Source: Camellia lanceoleosa
Lineage: Eukaryota; Streptophyta; Magnoliopsida; Ericales; Theaceae
Direction: 5' to 3'
Assembly (NCBI GenBank): GCA_025200525.1
Contig: CM045763.1
Location: 150,728,246 to 150,792,245, forward strand
Length of the DNA: 64,000 nt
The notes under the pieces: model-generated
The model's input: the letters and a program-made list of their open reading frames with translations, nothing else
The model's database searches: none
What the model was told of the DNA's origin: nothing
Shown here: positions 9,891 through 21,589 of the stretch, in pieces
Layout: every line of letters starts with the position of its first letter
Position numbering within the stretch: position 1 is the stretch's first letter
Position numbers and translations under genes: made by a program

Positions 9891-12021
9891 CCGGTGTTTG
9901 TTCGCTTTACATGCTACGTGCTATGAGTTGGATCCATATAGGGGTTTTGAAATTCAAATAAGTAGTTCAAGCATATCAATTTTTAGGGTAGAGTTGAATT
10001 TATCAGTGGACCGTACAATGACTTTTGTAGTAGCCAGTTTCAACAGTTGTTAAAAGTTGAGCCGAAATGTTGCCAATTTCTGTGTCTGATTGTTTTTGTT
10101 TTTGTTTTTCATTTTCTTTTTTGTTTACTTTTTGTTTCGTTATGTAGTTGTTTCGTCATAGCTTCAAAAAGTTTTGACATCCCTCAAATTTTGTGGACTC
10201 GTGCTGGTAGACTTTACAAGACTTCAAATCCATATGGGGTATCAACTACTCATCCATCTCCAACCAATCATCCGATTCCAGATCTATCTCTATTGACAGA
10301 AGACTTTCAGGGTCTCAATTTATAGGAAGGGCTAAGCCACACCCATAGTGCTAGAGCTCTGGCATAGCCCATTGAGGGACTTTTCTCCCTTGACCTTACT
10401 GAGTTTGACCTGGCTATGATGAAGATAGCCAAGTCGGAGAAGCTATCCAAGAAATCACAGGGCATTAACTCTTTTTCGGACATTGAGAATGGATATATAG
10501 AAATTGCTGTGAGATTATTGGAGAGATTTAAGATGCCTCATGTAGACATGTTTGATGGGTCTAGGGACCTTATGGTCCATAACTGTATTTTTTCCAACGT
10601 TCTAAAGCCTATGGGCCTAACTCGTGCTTAAAAGTTATCTCTGTTTGGAAGAACTCTGTTAGGTTTAGTTGCCACTTGGTATGCCAAATTAGAGGATTCA
10701 GTAAATTAGAGTTGGGAGGAGTTAGTGAAGCATTTATCACTCAGTGCTCCTACAACACGCAAATTGATGTAACTACCTGAGAGTTGAAGGCTACCCGCCA
10801 GGAGCCCAAGGAGAGTTTTTTGGAGTTCTTAACCAGATGGAGAGCTAAGACGGCCGTGATGACAAATAGGTCCCTTGAGAAGGACCAGATCCACATGGTA
10901 GTGAGGAACCAGCATGGGAAGATGTTGCAGAAGATGATAGTCTTTCCACTCTTCACCTTCAAAGAATTGCATGAAATAGGAGTTTAGATTGAGGATGCCA
11001 TTAAGCAAGGAATCATAGTAGATGAGAAGGAGCTTGTAAGAAAGACCTTTGTTTGCAGTTCCAATGCTGCCACTAGTGGTAGCACAGCTGCGAAGGTCCC
11101 AAAAGTCAACACTGTCACCACCACTACCACTAAAACCACTGACCTATTTAACAGCACTGTTACGTAAGTCTCCAATTCAATTTGACATCAAACCTGAAAT
11201 TTTCACATCTCTACATAGCCCCATCCCGAGCCATAAAGGTTCTACTAGAAAAAGGACATCTTAAGCTCCTTGACCCTCGACCCTTTTCTAATCATCTTCC
11301 ACCCAAACATGACTCTGCCAAGTGTTGCGCCTTCCATCAACAGCATGGTCACGAGACTGATTACTGCATCCGCCTCCATCATGAGATCCAATATCTTATT
11401 GACCACAAAATCATACCTCCACTACAAAGGCCCAATGTTACCACCAATCCGCTACCATCCCATGATCGAGTACCACCTTCCTGCCATAACTTAATCCATA
11501 CACTACCACCCACCTTCAACCCCAGTATATACATTACACCATTCCATCTACTGAAACCCATGATGGTTATTCCAGAAAGTACTAATTTGTGCATGATGGA
11601 AGCACCTGAACCGCAACTACAACCTAAAAGTCTTGTGGTGGCAGTGGTACTACAATTTGAGAAATGAGAGATAGTGGTGGAGACAGGACAAAAAGTGGTT
11701 ATAGAGAAAAAAAAGTTGAAACCAAAGGCATCTGAAGTACCTGTAATAGAGAAAGGGAGATTACTGGAAGACGGATATGATCTGAGTAAATACATTGAAC
11801 TTGTTGGTCAACCAAAACCGAAGTTGTTGTTGCCCAATTCTTTCAATATCAATGTTATTAGGAAGGACGGACTCGAATAGGGCTTAGATGATTTGGCAGA
11901 CCTAGAAGAGGACTTGAGCAATCTCTATTTCTTTGAAGTGCACAAATGTAGGAATGTACAAATTGAATGGTGTGACCTAAACAATTTAGAGACTAGCCGG
12001 GGTAGACAATTAGTAAAAGGC
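9891..12021 (+). pseudogene. gag: Inverted gag segment of E1 (Tat Gag)
   Basis: Here Gag reads on the plus strand, opposite to the rest of E1. In order: PQILWTRAGRLYKTS near 10,185, RFKMPHVDMFDGSRD near 10,530, the Gag core with EPKESFLEFLTRWRAKTAVM at 10,802 and FTFKELHEIGV near 10,955, the zinc knuckle CAFHQQHGHETDYC near 11,330-11,370, MMVIPESTNLCMM near 11,565, and an acidic tail DLADLEEDLSNLYFFE near 11,890. Many stops break the frame. Compared with E2, about 0.2 kb is deleted near 10,230. Both ends of the block are inversion breakpoints against E2. Confidence 0.85.
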
Positions 12022-12426
12022 TTTAGGATTACCCTATCCTAGAGTTGGAACAGTCTAGAGCTTCACTATTCAATCAAGCGGTGTCATCACATCCTTAAAG
12101 TGGGACAAATTTCGGTCCTTAATTGGAAAGGTGCTACAACTCAGTATATGCACTAGGTCGGTTTAGTCAAAGAGGGTACCCCAGCAAGGCACCTGTATAC
12201 CTATCCTTCCCAATACCTATAAGTGAAGGGAGGATCAAACGGTACATTGGTGCTCCAGATCTGAGGCTCGTATTCCCACCATGATAGAGCCTATGTCTGA
12301 CAAGCTATCCAAAATATCAGATAGCGAATATAGTGACTTTAAGCGCACCATGCATGCAAATGCAATGAATATATAAAGAAAATAAATCTCACACCATAAG
12401 ATTAAAGCCAAGTTCTCTTAGTGTCT
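12022..12426 (-). other. 5' leader of E1, in native orientation
   Basis: From CTTTAGGATTACCCTATCC onward this aligns in the same orientation with the E2 leader at 51,238-51,515, so the inversion does not include it. No reading frame is supported. Confidence 0.7.
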
Positions 12427-12443
12427 CTAATAGAGTCGCTAGA
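12427..12443 (-). other. Primer-binding site remnant (TGGCGACTC type) of E1
   Basis: The plus strand reads TAATAGAGTCGCTAGAAAC just before the LTR, the counterpart of AGTAGAGTCGCCAGAAAC at 44,827-44,843 in E3. On the minus strand this is a decayed TGGCGACTC site, as used by plant Tat/Ogre elements. The tRNA identity would need a tRNA search. Confidence 0.6.
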
Positions 12444-12446
12444 AAC

Positions 12447-14967
12447 TATGAGATGCTTTTGGGGGATACTCGAGCACGCCCAACAATTCAAACTCCCGAT
12501 CTCCTGATCTAGTTTCACGAGTGCAATGTGAAACACAAATGAGAGTCTAGATCTGTCAATTGTATAGAAAATCCATTTTAATTGCAAAACCTATGCCAGA
12601 AATGGACTATATCACTAGATCTTAGACTCGCCACCTAATGTTTTGGAAAAACTAGGAAACCTGTGACTCATGCCAAACGCCATTGTCTGTCATAACCAAA
12701 GTGTCTTTGTTCATGAACTTAGCTATAAGGGAGGAAGGTCATGAATTAAGCACCCACAGTCACCCGATCAAAAGTTCAGCTTCTACTAAACCATAATATG
12801 AGTTTTATAGCCTCCATATGTTCATGTTTCAGTTTAAATAATGCTAACATTACTATGTGAGGTGAGCAATTTATAGATTGTGTCACTCATTTTGGTTATG
12901 GTTTGATTGCATGCATTTTGAAAGGTTTTTGAATAAATGTACAACTCAGAAAAATTGAGCTCACATGCATGTCAATCAACATCATTCAAATCTAAGCAAC
13001 ACAACATTCATTCACTTGCATTCAAAGAGGTATATCACTTAAGCACTTATCCGCATGGCAGGATGCTAGACATAGCAAAATAACATGCACAACCGAGATG
13101 CTGCAAATGGTCACCTAACATTCATCTATGGCAAGCCAAACATAACATGCTATATACACATGCATGATCCTATATACTAATAGCTAATGCAGTATACCCA
13201 CAAAATGCAACTAAGGATTTGGTTACTAACATGTGACATGTATATGGAAAGCATAGAAAATGAATCGAATTCGTATGCATGAAAAATGGATGCACAACAT
13301 GGATATGATAAATAAAACATGTTGTTTTACAACATATATGGAAAGCATAGAAAAAAAAAAAAGAGAGACAAACAAACGTGGGGTTGGGAGTTATTTACAA
13401 CAATGCATGAATAGAAGATGTGGGGTTGGAAGTTATTACAACAATGAATGAATAGAAGACATGAGGTTGGAAATTATTGCAATAATGGATTGATTCAGCC
13501 AAATTAAGCTAAATCTAACAAATCATAAGGCAGATTAATACCCAAATTCATGCTATCAATTGGAGAGAATAGATTCATGCCCCTATTTCATGGTGGAAGC
13601 TTTGCTTTGAAGGTAAGGGATTCGTCAAACAACATTGAAAACTCCTCTTCTACTCAGGAATAAGGTTGTCTCCATCCCTTTCCATGTTCATGATAGATTG
13701 AGAAGAGAGTTTTGAACATCTTTGACAAAAAAAAAACTTCTTACTTTACTTCCAAGAGAACAACAACAAAGGTGAAAGCCAACAACCCTCTCAACCCCAA
13801 ATCCCCACATCATACCCACAACTACTCATCAGAATCGAGTATGGATTGAAGAATATGAACCAACATGCTTGGATGATGAGAAATATGTTAAGAAAGTGAA
13901 TGAAAAGGAAAGAAATTACACTACATAATCAAACTTGTAGATGGGTGGCTACTTTCTAACTCACAACCACATCCACAAGGTTTCATTTTACATATCAATA
14001 TACAATGGATTATAGCACTATAAAGCAATAATAAGCATGAAAGAGTTCATGCAAGTAAGAAAAGCAATCAACTCAATGAGTAGGGGCTACATCTTATTCC
14101 CGACCACATCTATGACCACCTATCATGTGTTTACAATAGAAAACAACAATATACAAAGCTTAAAGGGAGAAAGAGAGAGAGAAGTTGAAGAAAAATGTCA
14201 AAATTTCACCTCTTGAAAAGAAAGAGGGTGAGCTTCTTGATTTTCAAACTCTTTCGTGGCACCCTCAAGGTCCTCTAGTATGACTTAGAGTCCTTAGAAT
14301 CCTCAACATGGTGTGCCAAGCTAATGTGAAGGATGGAGGTTGAAGGTGAAGTAGGGTGATGAGCTCTCAAAGGAAGTCTCCTAGCCTTTTGTAATTTGGT
14401 AACCCTAAAAACTGAAAATGGGTCATCCTTATATAGAGTTTTTAGGTGGAAATATCTAAGATATTTATAGAAAATTCATGAAAAAAGCCAAAATTCTAGA
14501 AAATGCTCTGTACCTGGACAATTTAGACTGTCGTACCATTATTTATCCAACCATAAATAGTTATATAGCCAGTGAGAAAAATGTATTGTTAGATCAATAA
14601 TGTAAAGCTAGCACAATTTGACAGGAAAAATAGGTATTTCTAGAGATTTCCTTCCCTTCATTCACTCCCACTATATCTTTTGCTCGGTCCATTGAAAAAG
14701 ATAATGTTTTAATTTTGAAAATGCGAGTCTCAGGACATCGTAGAAATGTTTGCAACCACGCAAACCAAGATATCTAGAAAAGTGGTTTTAAAAGGGTCCA
14801 AAATGGTTTTGGCCAAGATAGGTATAGATTAGAATACTTGGGATTAAGGCTTGAATTTTTGGTTTTCCTACTAAAAGATTCAAAAGACTACACATTGTGA
14901 CTTTCATCACCGAGTGCTTGGAATAGAGCGCCCAAGTCATAAGGCCGGTCAAAATGGGGTGTCTACA
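12447..14967 (-). mobile_element. 5' LTR of Tat element E1
   Basis: The minus strand opens TGTAGACACCCCATTTTGAC at 14,967 and ends GCATCTCATA at 12,447 (terminal CA now TA). The inner side carries the PBS. The 2.5-kb LTR has a TATATAAG box on the minus strand at 14,428-14,435, about 0.54 kb from the 5' end. The outer side has no polypurine tract and passes straight into the tandem repeats of E6, so E1 probably inserted into, or recombined with, E6. Confidence 0.8.
14428..14435 (-). promoter_or_regulatory. Putative TATA box of LTR E1
   Basis: The minus strand reads TATATAAG within U3, followed by a G-rich stretch. Position and motif resemble the TATA boxes of the other Tat LTRs here. No expression evidence exists. 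Confidence 0.4.
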
Positions 14968-14969
14968 AC

Positions 14970-15215
14970 AAGACTTGGGGGTTTAGTAGATGCCTTTTTT
15001 ATGCTCGCATCAACAAGGCATGGGGTTTATTTAGGTGCCAAGTGGTACTTTTCTATGGTCATGTCGATGAGACTTGGGGGTTTAGAAAATGTCTTCCCCA
15101 CGCTCGCATTGACAAGACGTGGGATTTATTGGGTGCCAAGTGGTGCCTTTTACATGCTCGTGTCGATGAGACATGGGGTTTATTTAGATGCCAGGTGGTT
15201 CCAATTTTGCCAAGA
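14970..15215. repeat. Degenerate tandem repeat, dimeric ~100-bp unit
   Basis: The phrase GACTTGGGGGTTTAG or a variant recurs near 14,972, 15,015, 15,070, 15,117 and 15,170, with spacing alternating between about 46 and 54 bases, so the higher-order unit is about 100 bp. Each unit ends in a CATGCTCG-like block. Short plus-strand frames here are created by the repeat. It sits where Tat elements keep 3'-UTR tandem repeats. Confidence 0.75.
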
Positions 15216-15639
15216 TGTACTAAGGGGCATGGAATATTTTTTCAAAATGTACTAAATGGTGCCAAGTGTTTGGCAAAATTTGTCAATGCCAAGTGATTCA
15301 CATGCCAGCGTGATGCGGTGTCATGTAATCAAATGTTTGATGTGCCTTAAAAGGTGAACCAATGCCTGAGCTTAAGTTTAGGACGCACCTGTGCCTTGGG
15401 AGGTCACTTAAGGGTGAAATGGGGTAGAGTAATCAAAAAGCTCCTGATTTCCCATGCCAATCAACTTGTCATTTTCATCCTACTCAAATATTGTGTTTAT
15501 AATGATCATCATGAGAGGCCAAACTATTTCATGATCAATGCCAAAACATTCCCTTTTTTTTGAATGCTCTGCCAGAAGTTCTGCAAATTTGCCATGAATC
15601 CTCACCCTCCTTGATCCTTCAGCCTTTGCATGTGTGGTG
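15216..15639. other. Unassigned sequence upstream of PMD tail (E6)
   Basis: No convincing coding frame is visible. GCCAAGTG and GTGCC motifs recur at the left end as decayed extensions of the repeat. The stretch is probably 3'-UTR or promoter-side sequence of the antisense genes of E6. Confidence 0.4.
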
Positions 15640-16270
15640 AGAGGTTGCAACCTCGATACTAGTCAGTTGCACCACGACCATTTTGGCATGCTAGAGTCAA
15701 GCAAGTACCTAGTTATCCTACATTTTCGGTTTCTACTTCCTATATATTATCTCAGTCTTTCAACTATACTGATTAGGTTTCTTGTGGAAATATTAAGAGC
15801 TGCTATAGGAGATTGTCGAGCATGATGGCGTTGATCAGGAAGTATGTTATGAGAGCTCAGGGCCCGTTTTAGGTGACTTTCCTTTCCTTCCATCCAATGA
15901 TTTCAACTGTACTGTAATCATGGTCGATTCTGAGTTCTTATTTGATTCTTGTAGGTCACTGGCCCATCTGGGCATTAGGGAGCTATATCTGCATCCTATG
16001 CGACTAGGGGAGGCAATTCGAATGATGACTATGAGTCTAGTAGCAGTAGTGAGGATAATAACGATGATGATCCAACACGGGTCCATTTTAAATCGATTCA
16101 AAGTGTCCTTGGAGAGGCTGACTGAGTTCTATTTTCTAGTCTTTAGGATGTTTATGCTTTTCATTTTTTTATTTGTTTTTTATTTTTTATTTTTGTATTT
16201 TTCTTTCTTTTTCAGAAAACATTGTACAAGATGCCTTTGGGGGATGCTCTATGCTTTCATAAAAATCTAG
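15640..16270 (+). pseudogene. C-terminal remnant of a plant-mobile-domain (PMD) gene (E6)
   Basis: The stretch AGAGTCAAGCAA at 15,693-15,704 followed by a GT donor at 15,705 matches the PMD exon end GTCGAGCAA/GT in E3 (33,424-33,434). The acceptor GATTAG at 15,771-15,776 opens the next exon. Downstream blocks include DSEFLFDSCRSLAHLGIREL near 15,930 and an acidic tail with SNDDYESSSSSEDNNDDDP near 16,020-16,070. Frameshifts are needed to link them. Upstream PMD exons are gone. Assignment rests on the shared splice junction and on its position beside DUF7745. Confidence 0.5.
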
Positions 16271-16605
16271 GTTTCTGTACAGATCCAACATTTTCATAGT
16301 ATATGCAATGAAATCTAACATTCTTTTTGTCAAAATCTTTTATTTCTTTCAAATGCTTGGCCATTTGTGTTATTCTCATGAATCTGACAATGAATCTTAA
16401 ACATGACTGAGAGAATAAAACAAAATTACAACCCAAAAATGTTGTACATACAACCTAACATGACTCTAACATTGGTGCTAGAATGCCTCCATTGTCTCTT
16501 AAACGTCATGTGTCGTGCTTGAATGAACCAATTGAATTGCCATACTTGATGAAGACATGCTAGTGTGCCAGTTGAACCATCTTCGAATTTAATGCTGTTG
16601 TGTTA
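16271..16605. other. Spacer between PMD tail and DUF7745 copy B
   Basis: No gene is seen. In E3 the equivalent interval (34,060-34,560) also separates the two antisense genes. The sequence is T-rich at the left and likely 3'-UTR-like. Confidence 0.4.
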
Positions 16606-16613
16606 ATGTCATT

Positions 16614-17540
16614 ATGTTAACCTTCCAGGGTGAGTTTTTGAAGGGTAGGCAAGCTTCTTTATGTATTTACTTATTTGCCCGGTTCCCAGCAATGCTGAGT
16701 GGTGGGATAGTTAGCGCTATCTTGGTTGATGTAGCCAAGCAGGTTAAGGACATGAGGAGCTTCATTGGTTTAATCTTGGCAGAGACTCAGATAAGTTTGG
16801 ATGAGGTTCGTGTTGGTAGGACTGCAGACTTTGCTGGGAGCCCGCTATTACTTTAGGTACCACCCATTCACTTAGTTTCTCATCTTTCACCTTTCTATTC
16901 TTTTATCTCTCATTTCTATTTTTGCATACCCCAACTCACTTTTTCCACCCATCTCACACCTCTCTATTCTTTTGTCTCTCTTTTCTTTTTCTCTCTTTTC
17001 CCAGATGTGGCTTACGGACGAGTTAAAGGTGTGGGCAACTCCTACCTGTTACATACTGATTTCATATCATACTCATTTTCAATTTGGTGAAAATGAATTC
17101 CGCTAAAGATTGGTGTGACTAGATGTGTACCCGGACTCACAAAGTCATTGCTTGGTGTTGCCCTTGGTTAACATTTCCAGTTATGACCCGAGAGATGCTC
17201 CATTTCCCAAGCGTAGAGGTAGTCGACCTGACTCACATGGTCTACTACTTCCCTCATCAGATTTTGCGACAATTCAGGCATGACCAAGTGGCTCATTTGG
17301 GTTCCCATTTGTACCTTCCTTCTTTTGATTTCTAAGCTTCTCACTTGAAGGCCAATGCCAAAACTTGGCAAGATAGGACATTCATGATGATAGGAGAGGG
17401 TTCCAGCCACAAGCTATTGGGAGTATTCATCTAGCGGCTTGAACATGAGATTCAGTGAGTCGAGATGCACAAGAAGAGACCATTCAAAAGGATAAAGATT
17501 GAGTAATTCTTGACTTACAGTGCCCCTAGTTTAGAGTTTT
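16614..17540 (+). pseudogene. DUF7745-like gene, copy B (antisense gene of E6), 5'-truncated
   Basis: The first block (16,630-16,855) reads KGRQASLCIYLFARFPAML, then LILAETQISLDEVRVGRTAD and FAGSPLLL, collinear with copy C. A GT donor is at 16,857 and an AG acceptor (TTTTCCCAG) at 17,003-17,004. The next exon starts MWLTDELKVW. Later blocks such as DLTHMVYYFPHQILRQF near 17,228-17,280 match the family's YYFP...ILRQ segment. Stops and frameshifts are frequent, making this the most diverged of the three copies. It lies opposite to the pol strand, as in E1 and E3. Confidence 0.65.
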
Positions 17541-18036
17541 TTTCCCCACTTTTGTTTAGTTTAGCATTTCAAGACTTTTGTCGAATGGGAATTAGTTAAA
17601 TTTGCTTTCATTTGTTATGTTTGAGATTATTATCAATAAAACAGTGCAATGAAGTAACACAAATCACTCACTCTTCTCATTCAAAACAACTCAAAATACA
17701 ATTTTGCTAACTTACTAATTAGACATTTCCACAATCATATCCATGAGTTGTACAACTAAAAATCCCCCCACAAACTTAATAATCTAATGCTAAATACCAA
17801 TGACTGGTGCTGACAAGCTGATGGAATCTAGATGAGATAGGGCTAAACTTCAGGAAGAGGTTGCCTATGTATCTCGAGGGTGGGAATCAGGCCATTTTTA
17901 GTTCAGATTGAGGTTCGCTCACGTGTTAACTCTCTCATTTTGTGCTCTCACTTTTGCCTAGGCTGCCTTTTCAGGTTTTCAAACTTGTGAACTTCAATTC
18001 TTATATATATATATATATGCTCTAAGCAAATACAAA
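17541..18036. other. Non-coding spacer downstream of DUF7745 copy B
   Basis: No gene is seen. The section at 17,830-18,000 aligns with 4,190-4,350 and 36,260-36,400, the conserved untranslated block between DUF7745 and integrase. A short (TA)n run at 18,003-18,018 marks the junction with an LTR fragment. Confidence 0.55.
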
Positions 18037-19105
18037 CGAAAGGAAAACTAATCACTTTCCCAACGTCAAGAATCATCCAACTAGCTCCATGTAACAATCA
18101 CAACTAGTCATTAGAGTTGAGTATGGATTGAAAGACATGAACCAATATACTTGGATGATGAGGAAAGTGATGAGAAAGTGTATGAAAATGGAAAAACTAC
18201 ATGACATAATCAAACTTGTGGATGGGTGGCTAATTCTAAGTCCCTCCAATCCACAAGGTTCAAATTCACATATCTAAATATGATAACAATCAAGTATGGT
18301 ACTAGAAAATAAAGAAAAGGTGCAAGAATGAAGGAAAGCAAAAAATTCAATCAACTCAGTGGATGAGTGGCTATATCCTAGTCCCCCCCCCCCTCCCCCA
18401 CATCCATGAAAACCAATCATATGATTACCACATGATAGTAATGAAATGCAAAGCTTGATAATAAAGAAAAAAAGAGAGGAGATGAGAGAAAAACTCAAAA
18501 ATTCATCTCTTGAAGAGTGGATGAACTTCTTAGTTGTCAAACTCTATCCTAGCACCCTCAAAGTTCTTGATTGTGGCCTAGAATTCTCAACAAGGGAAGT
18601 GAAAGTATAGTGCTCTCAACAAACTTCTAGCTCTTGAAAATATGTTGTAACCCTTCAAAATGAAGCATGAGGCGTGTATATATAGAGTTTTGGATGCAAA
18701 TATCTAAGATATTTATGTAAAACTTGTAGAGGAAGTTGAATTTCTCAAAAATGTTTTGTACCTATACAATTCAACCAGCCGTACAATTTATTCATCAGGT
18801 TGGCCACATTTTCCATTCAGCCATGAGTTGTTATATGGCCAGTGAGAAAAATGTACCGCTAGATCAATAATGTAAGGCTAGCATAATTTGAAAGGGAAAA
18901 CAAGTATTTCTAGAGAATTCAAACCCTTCTATTCACTTTCACTTTGTCATTTGCTCAGTCTACTAAAAAAGACAATATTTGAATTTTGAAAACACAAGCC
19001 TTGAAACATTGTGGAAATGTTTGGAACGACATAACCAAAACATTTTGAAGAAGCATTTTAAGAGAGTCAAAAAGTATTTTGACCAAAACAGGTATATTTC
19101 TCAAT
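18037..19105 (-). mobile_element. Internal fragment of a Tat LTR (E1 type)
   Basis: This aligns in the same orientation with 13,740-14,820 of the E1 LTR. Shared phrases include GAGTATGGATTGAA, CTTGGATGATGAG, ATAATCAAACTTGT and, at the right, AGTGAGAAAAATGTA. Both LTR ends are missing. It interrupts E6 between the untranslated block and pol, so it is a separate insertion or rearrangement product. Confidence 0.75.
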
Positions 19106-19136
19106 TGTTTTTTGCAGAATAGATGGCCATCTTGTT

Positions 19137-20880
19137 CTTCTTCTTTGCCCCTTGTAGATAGACTTCTTTCTCTATAAAACTCCAGATGTTGTAGTACTAA
19201 GGATGTCTATCTTGGGCTTCTTCCACTGTGGCAATCAACTCGTAGGCTAGTCTATACCTCTGCTTTATGATGGTTGGTCTCATTTTAATACATTCAGGGA
19301 TGTCGACAATAGAAGCCAAGGTCGCCATGGCATTAGCAACCCGGTTGTTCTACCTCAACATGTGGATGAATGTGACTTTCTCAAATTTGGGTAGTAGACA
19401 ATCCAGAGTCTGGTGATATACTTTAATCATCCCTTCTTTGACTTTGCAATCTCCTTTAGCTTATGAGACCACCAAATTCGAGTCACTGACAACATCCCAC
19501 TTTTTACCCCTAGTTTAAGGGTTGTTTCTAATCTAGCAATACAAGCTTCGTACTCCACCTGATTGATTGTTTGAAACTTTAAAGTGAAACTTGAAGGACA
19601 AAGGCACATGGGATTCATCGGGCGATAAGGAGGACCCTTATTCCATAGCCGATTTGGTTTGAGGCTCCATCAAATTACAATTTCCATGTTTCCTTCACTA
19701 TCTGCATGATTGCTTCATCCATGAACAGGTGAACTGCTTTCTCCACAAACTAGTTGATATGTCAAGAACTCTGTCACTATTCTACCTTTCACTGATTTGC
19801 TGGTGATGTGATTCAAGTCAAACTCAGCCAGAAGCAACAACCATCATACTAACCTACCAGTTAGTGCTAGGTTCTCAAAAAGACATTTGATGGGATCTAA
19901 TCTTGAAACCAACACCATTGAGTGGGTGAGCAAGTAATGTCTTAACTTTCGAGTGGCCCACACTAGTGCAAGACAGGTCTTTTCTAGCGGTGTGTACCGA
20001 GCTTCATAATCTAACATCTTCTTGTTAAGTTAGTAGATGGCCTTTTCTGCCTTTGCTTCTACCACTTATGTTGGCACACATCCGATAATGTGGTGAATGC
20101 AGTTTTCACTCTATTTTCTAGTGCCATCATAATCTGATTGTAGTCCAAAAACCCATCCACAAACGGCAGAAGTGCATGCCCTACTGTGAAATCTACTAAC
20201 CCATCAATATGCCGTAGCAGAAAATAGTCCTTTGGACTAGCCTTGTTCAACTGCCTAAAGTCAATCACAGAATCTGATTTTGCCATCTTTCTAGAGGACC
20301 AGAACTATGTTTGCTAACCACATCAAATATTCTGGCATTACTAAGAACCCAGCATTCATTTGTTTAGTTACCTGTTCTTTTGATTTTAAGTGCCTAGTCA
20401 GAGCGGACTCTTCTGAATTTTTGCTTTACCGGTTTAGCCTCAGGGTCGAGGGATTTTATGATGTACAATCTCATGATTGATTCCAAGCATGTCATCATAA
20501 GACTACACAAAAACATATTTGAGTTCTTTCAAAAGAACAACTAAGCGCTTGCATTCCTCTGAAGACAGCTTGAATCCAATCTAGATCATTCGAGGATTTT
20601 CCTTATTTCCTAGGTTTATTGAAATTATCTTATCCATTACAGGTTTAGCTCGTCTTTCCTCTTTCCATTGAATTAAGTCTTTTATGCTTTGAGGAATTTC
20701 TTCCTTGAAATCATTTTCGTTTGCCTTTTCAAAATCAATGGGATTAAAACTATTAACCATTGACACTGCGAAGTATTCAGAATCACTCATTACTCCATGA
20801 AGTTGGGGGGTTTATATCTGACTTAAACTCAAAATAAAAGAACACTCGATTCCAATTCTCAAATTTATAAGTTCCAGGCC
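19137..20880 (-). pseudogene. pol: Deleted Pol fragment of Tat element E6
   Basis: Minus-strand blocks from 5' to 3': an acidic protease-RT spacer (DFEKANENDFKEEIPQSIKD near 20,700), RT fingers (DFRQLNKASPKDYFLLRHID near 20,200-20,260), then an abrupt jump near 20,085 to RNase H (AIYLNKKMLDYEARYTPL-like near 20,000, SRLDPIK near 19,900), and archaeal-type RNase H (VEYEACIARLETTLKLGVKS near 19,520). The RT palm with the YxDD motif and the thumb are deleted. No integrase is present. It is clearly non-functional and more diverged than E1-E3. Confidence 0.75.
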
Positions 20881-21515
20881 ACTCGAATTGCGACGCGTCT
20901 GGCTAGATTCAATGGAAAGACATTATTTTCTTTTTTCTTCTTTTTATTTTATTTTATTAGGTGGACTACTGTTTTTCTTTTTTTTCTTTTTTTGGTAAGA
21001 CTTTTTCTGAAATGACTGGCCTTTTCCTGAGTTAGATGGGCACTATTTTTTTTTTCTTTTTCTTTGACTTTTTCTCAGATGACTAGGTTTTTGTTTTTGG
21101 TTCGATAGACTGCTTAGATGGACTTCAGTTGTAGGTTGTAGATTTTTATTTTTTTATTTTTTTGGTGACTTGAGTGCGACTAATACGGGCTTTCCATCAA
21201 CTATATCTTGAGTACGGACAACCGACTGAGTCTGACCCACTTAGCTTAGGAAACTTCTTTTTTAAGAGCAATGTTTGCAAAAAATCAACGGATAAGTGAA
21301 TAGACCCAGTCAATTTTTTTTACACTTACCATTAGACCCTCATAATCATTATTACGATTAATTAGGTTGTAGTTTCCCAATCAAGAAAATTTGAGGAATT
21401 TAAAAATTCCCACCAGAATGATCAATCTAACCAATTGCCTTTCCAATATTCATTGTTTTATAAGGAAGTGTCCCAATTTAATTTCAAAAGGACATGATCA
21501 AATTTCAACTTCTTT
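20881..21515. other. Unassigned T-rich junction region between E6 and E2
   Basis: Oligo-T and TTTTCTTTTT tracts occupy 20,930-21,170. The rest shows no coding signal and no obvious LTR end. Sequence homologous to E2 begins near 21,516 with TTTCACTTTTTACC, matching 4,366 and the E3 counterpart. Confidence 0.5.
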
Positions 21516-21589
21516 TTTATTTCACTTTTTACCTTTTCTGTGCTCTAACTTTTGCCTAGGTTGCCCTTTTGAGTTTCGACCCAGTGAGC

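Larger units (their letters stand above)
2977..14967 (-). mobile_element. Tat-lineage Ty3 element E1, 3'-truncated, with inverted gag segment
   Basis: From the 5' LTR (12,447-14,967) the element runs leftwards: PBS, leader, an inverted gag segment (9,891-12,021), protease, RT, dual RNase H, integrase, and then an antisense DUF7745 gene. Its 3' UTR and 3' LTR are missing, cut by the chromovirus remnant at 2,976. Domain order and the second RNase H place it in the Tat/Ogre clade. It is closest to E2 (21,516-51,515), which has gag in the normal orientation. Confidence 0.8.

Noticed and set aside
9599..9961. 120-residue plus-strand frame rich in Phe, Leu and Ser (possible membrane protein)
   Set aside because: It is antisense to the Glu/Lys-rich Gag-Pro linker; Lys and Glu codons read backwards give Phe, Leu and Ser.
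18001..18020. (TA)n run as an origin or recombination hot spot
   Set aside because: Too short and unremarkable; it only marks a junction between fragments.
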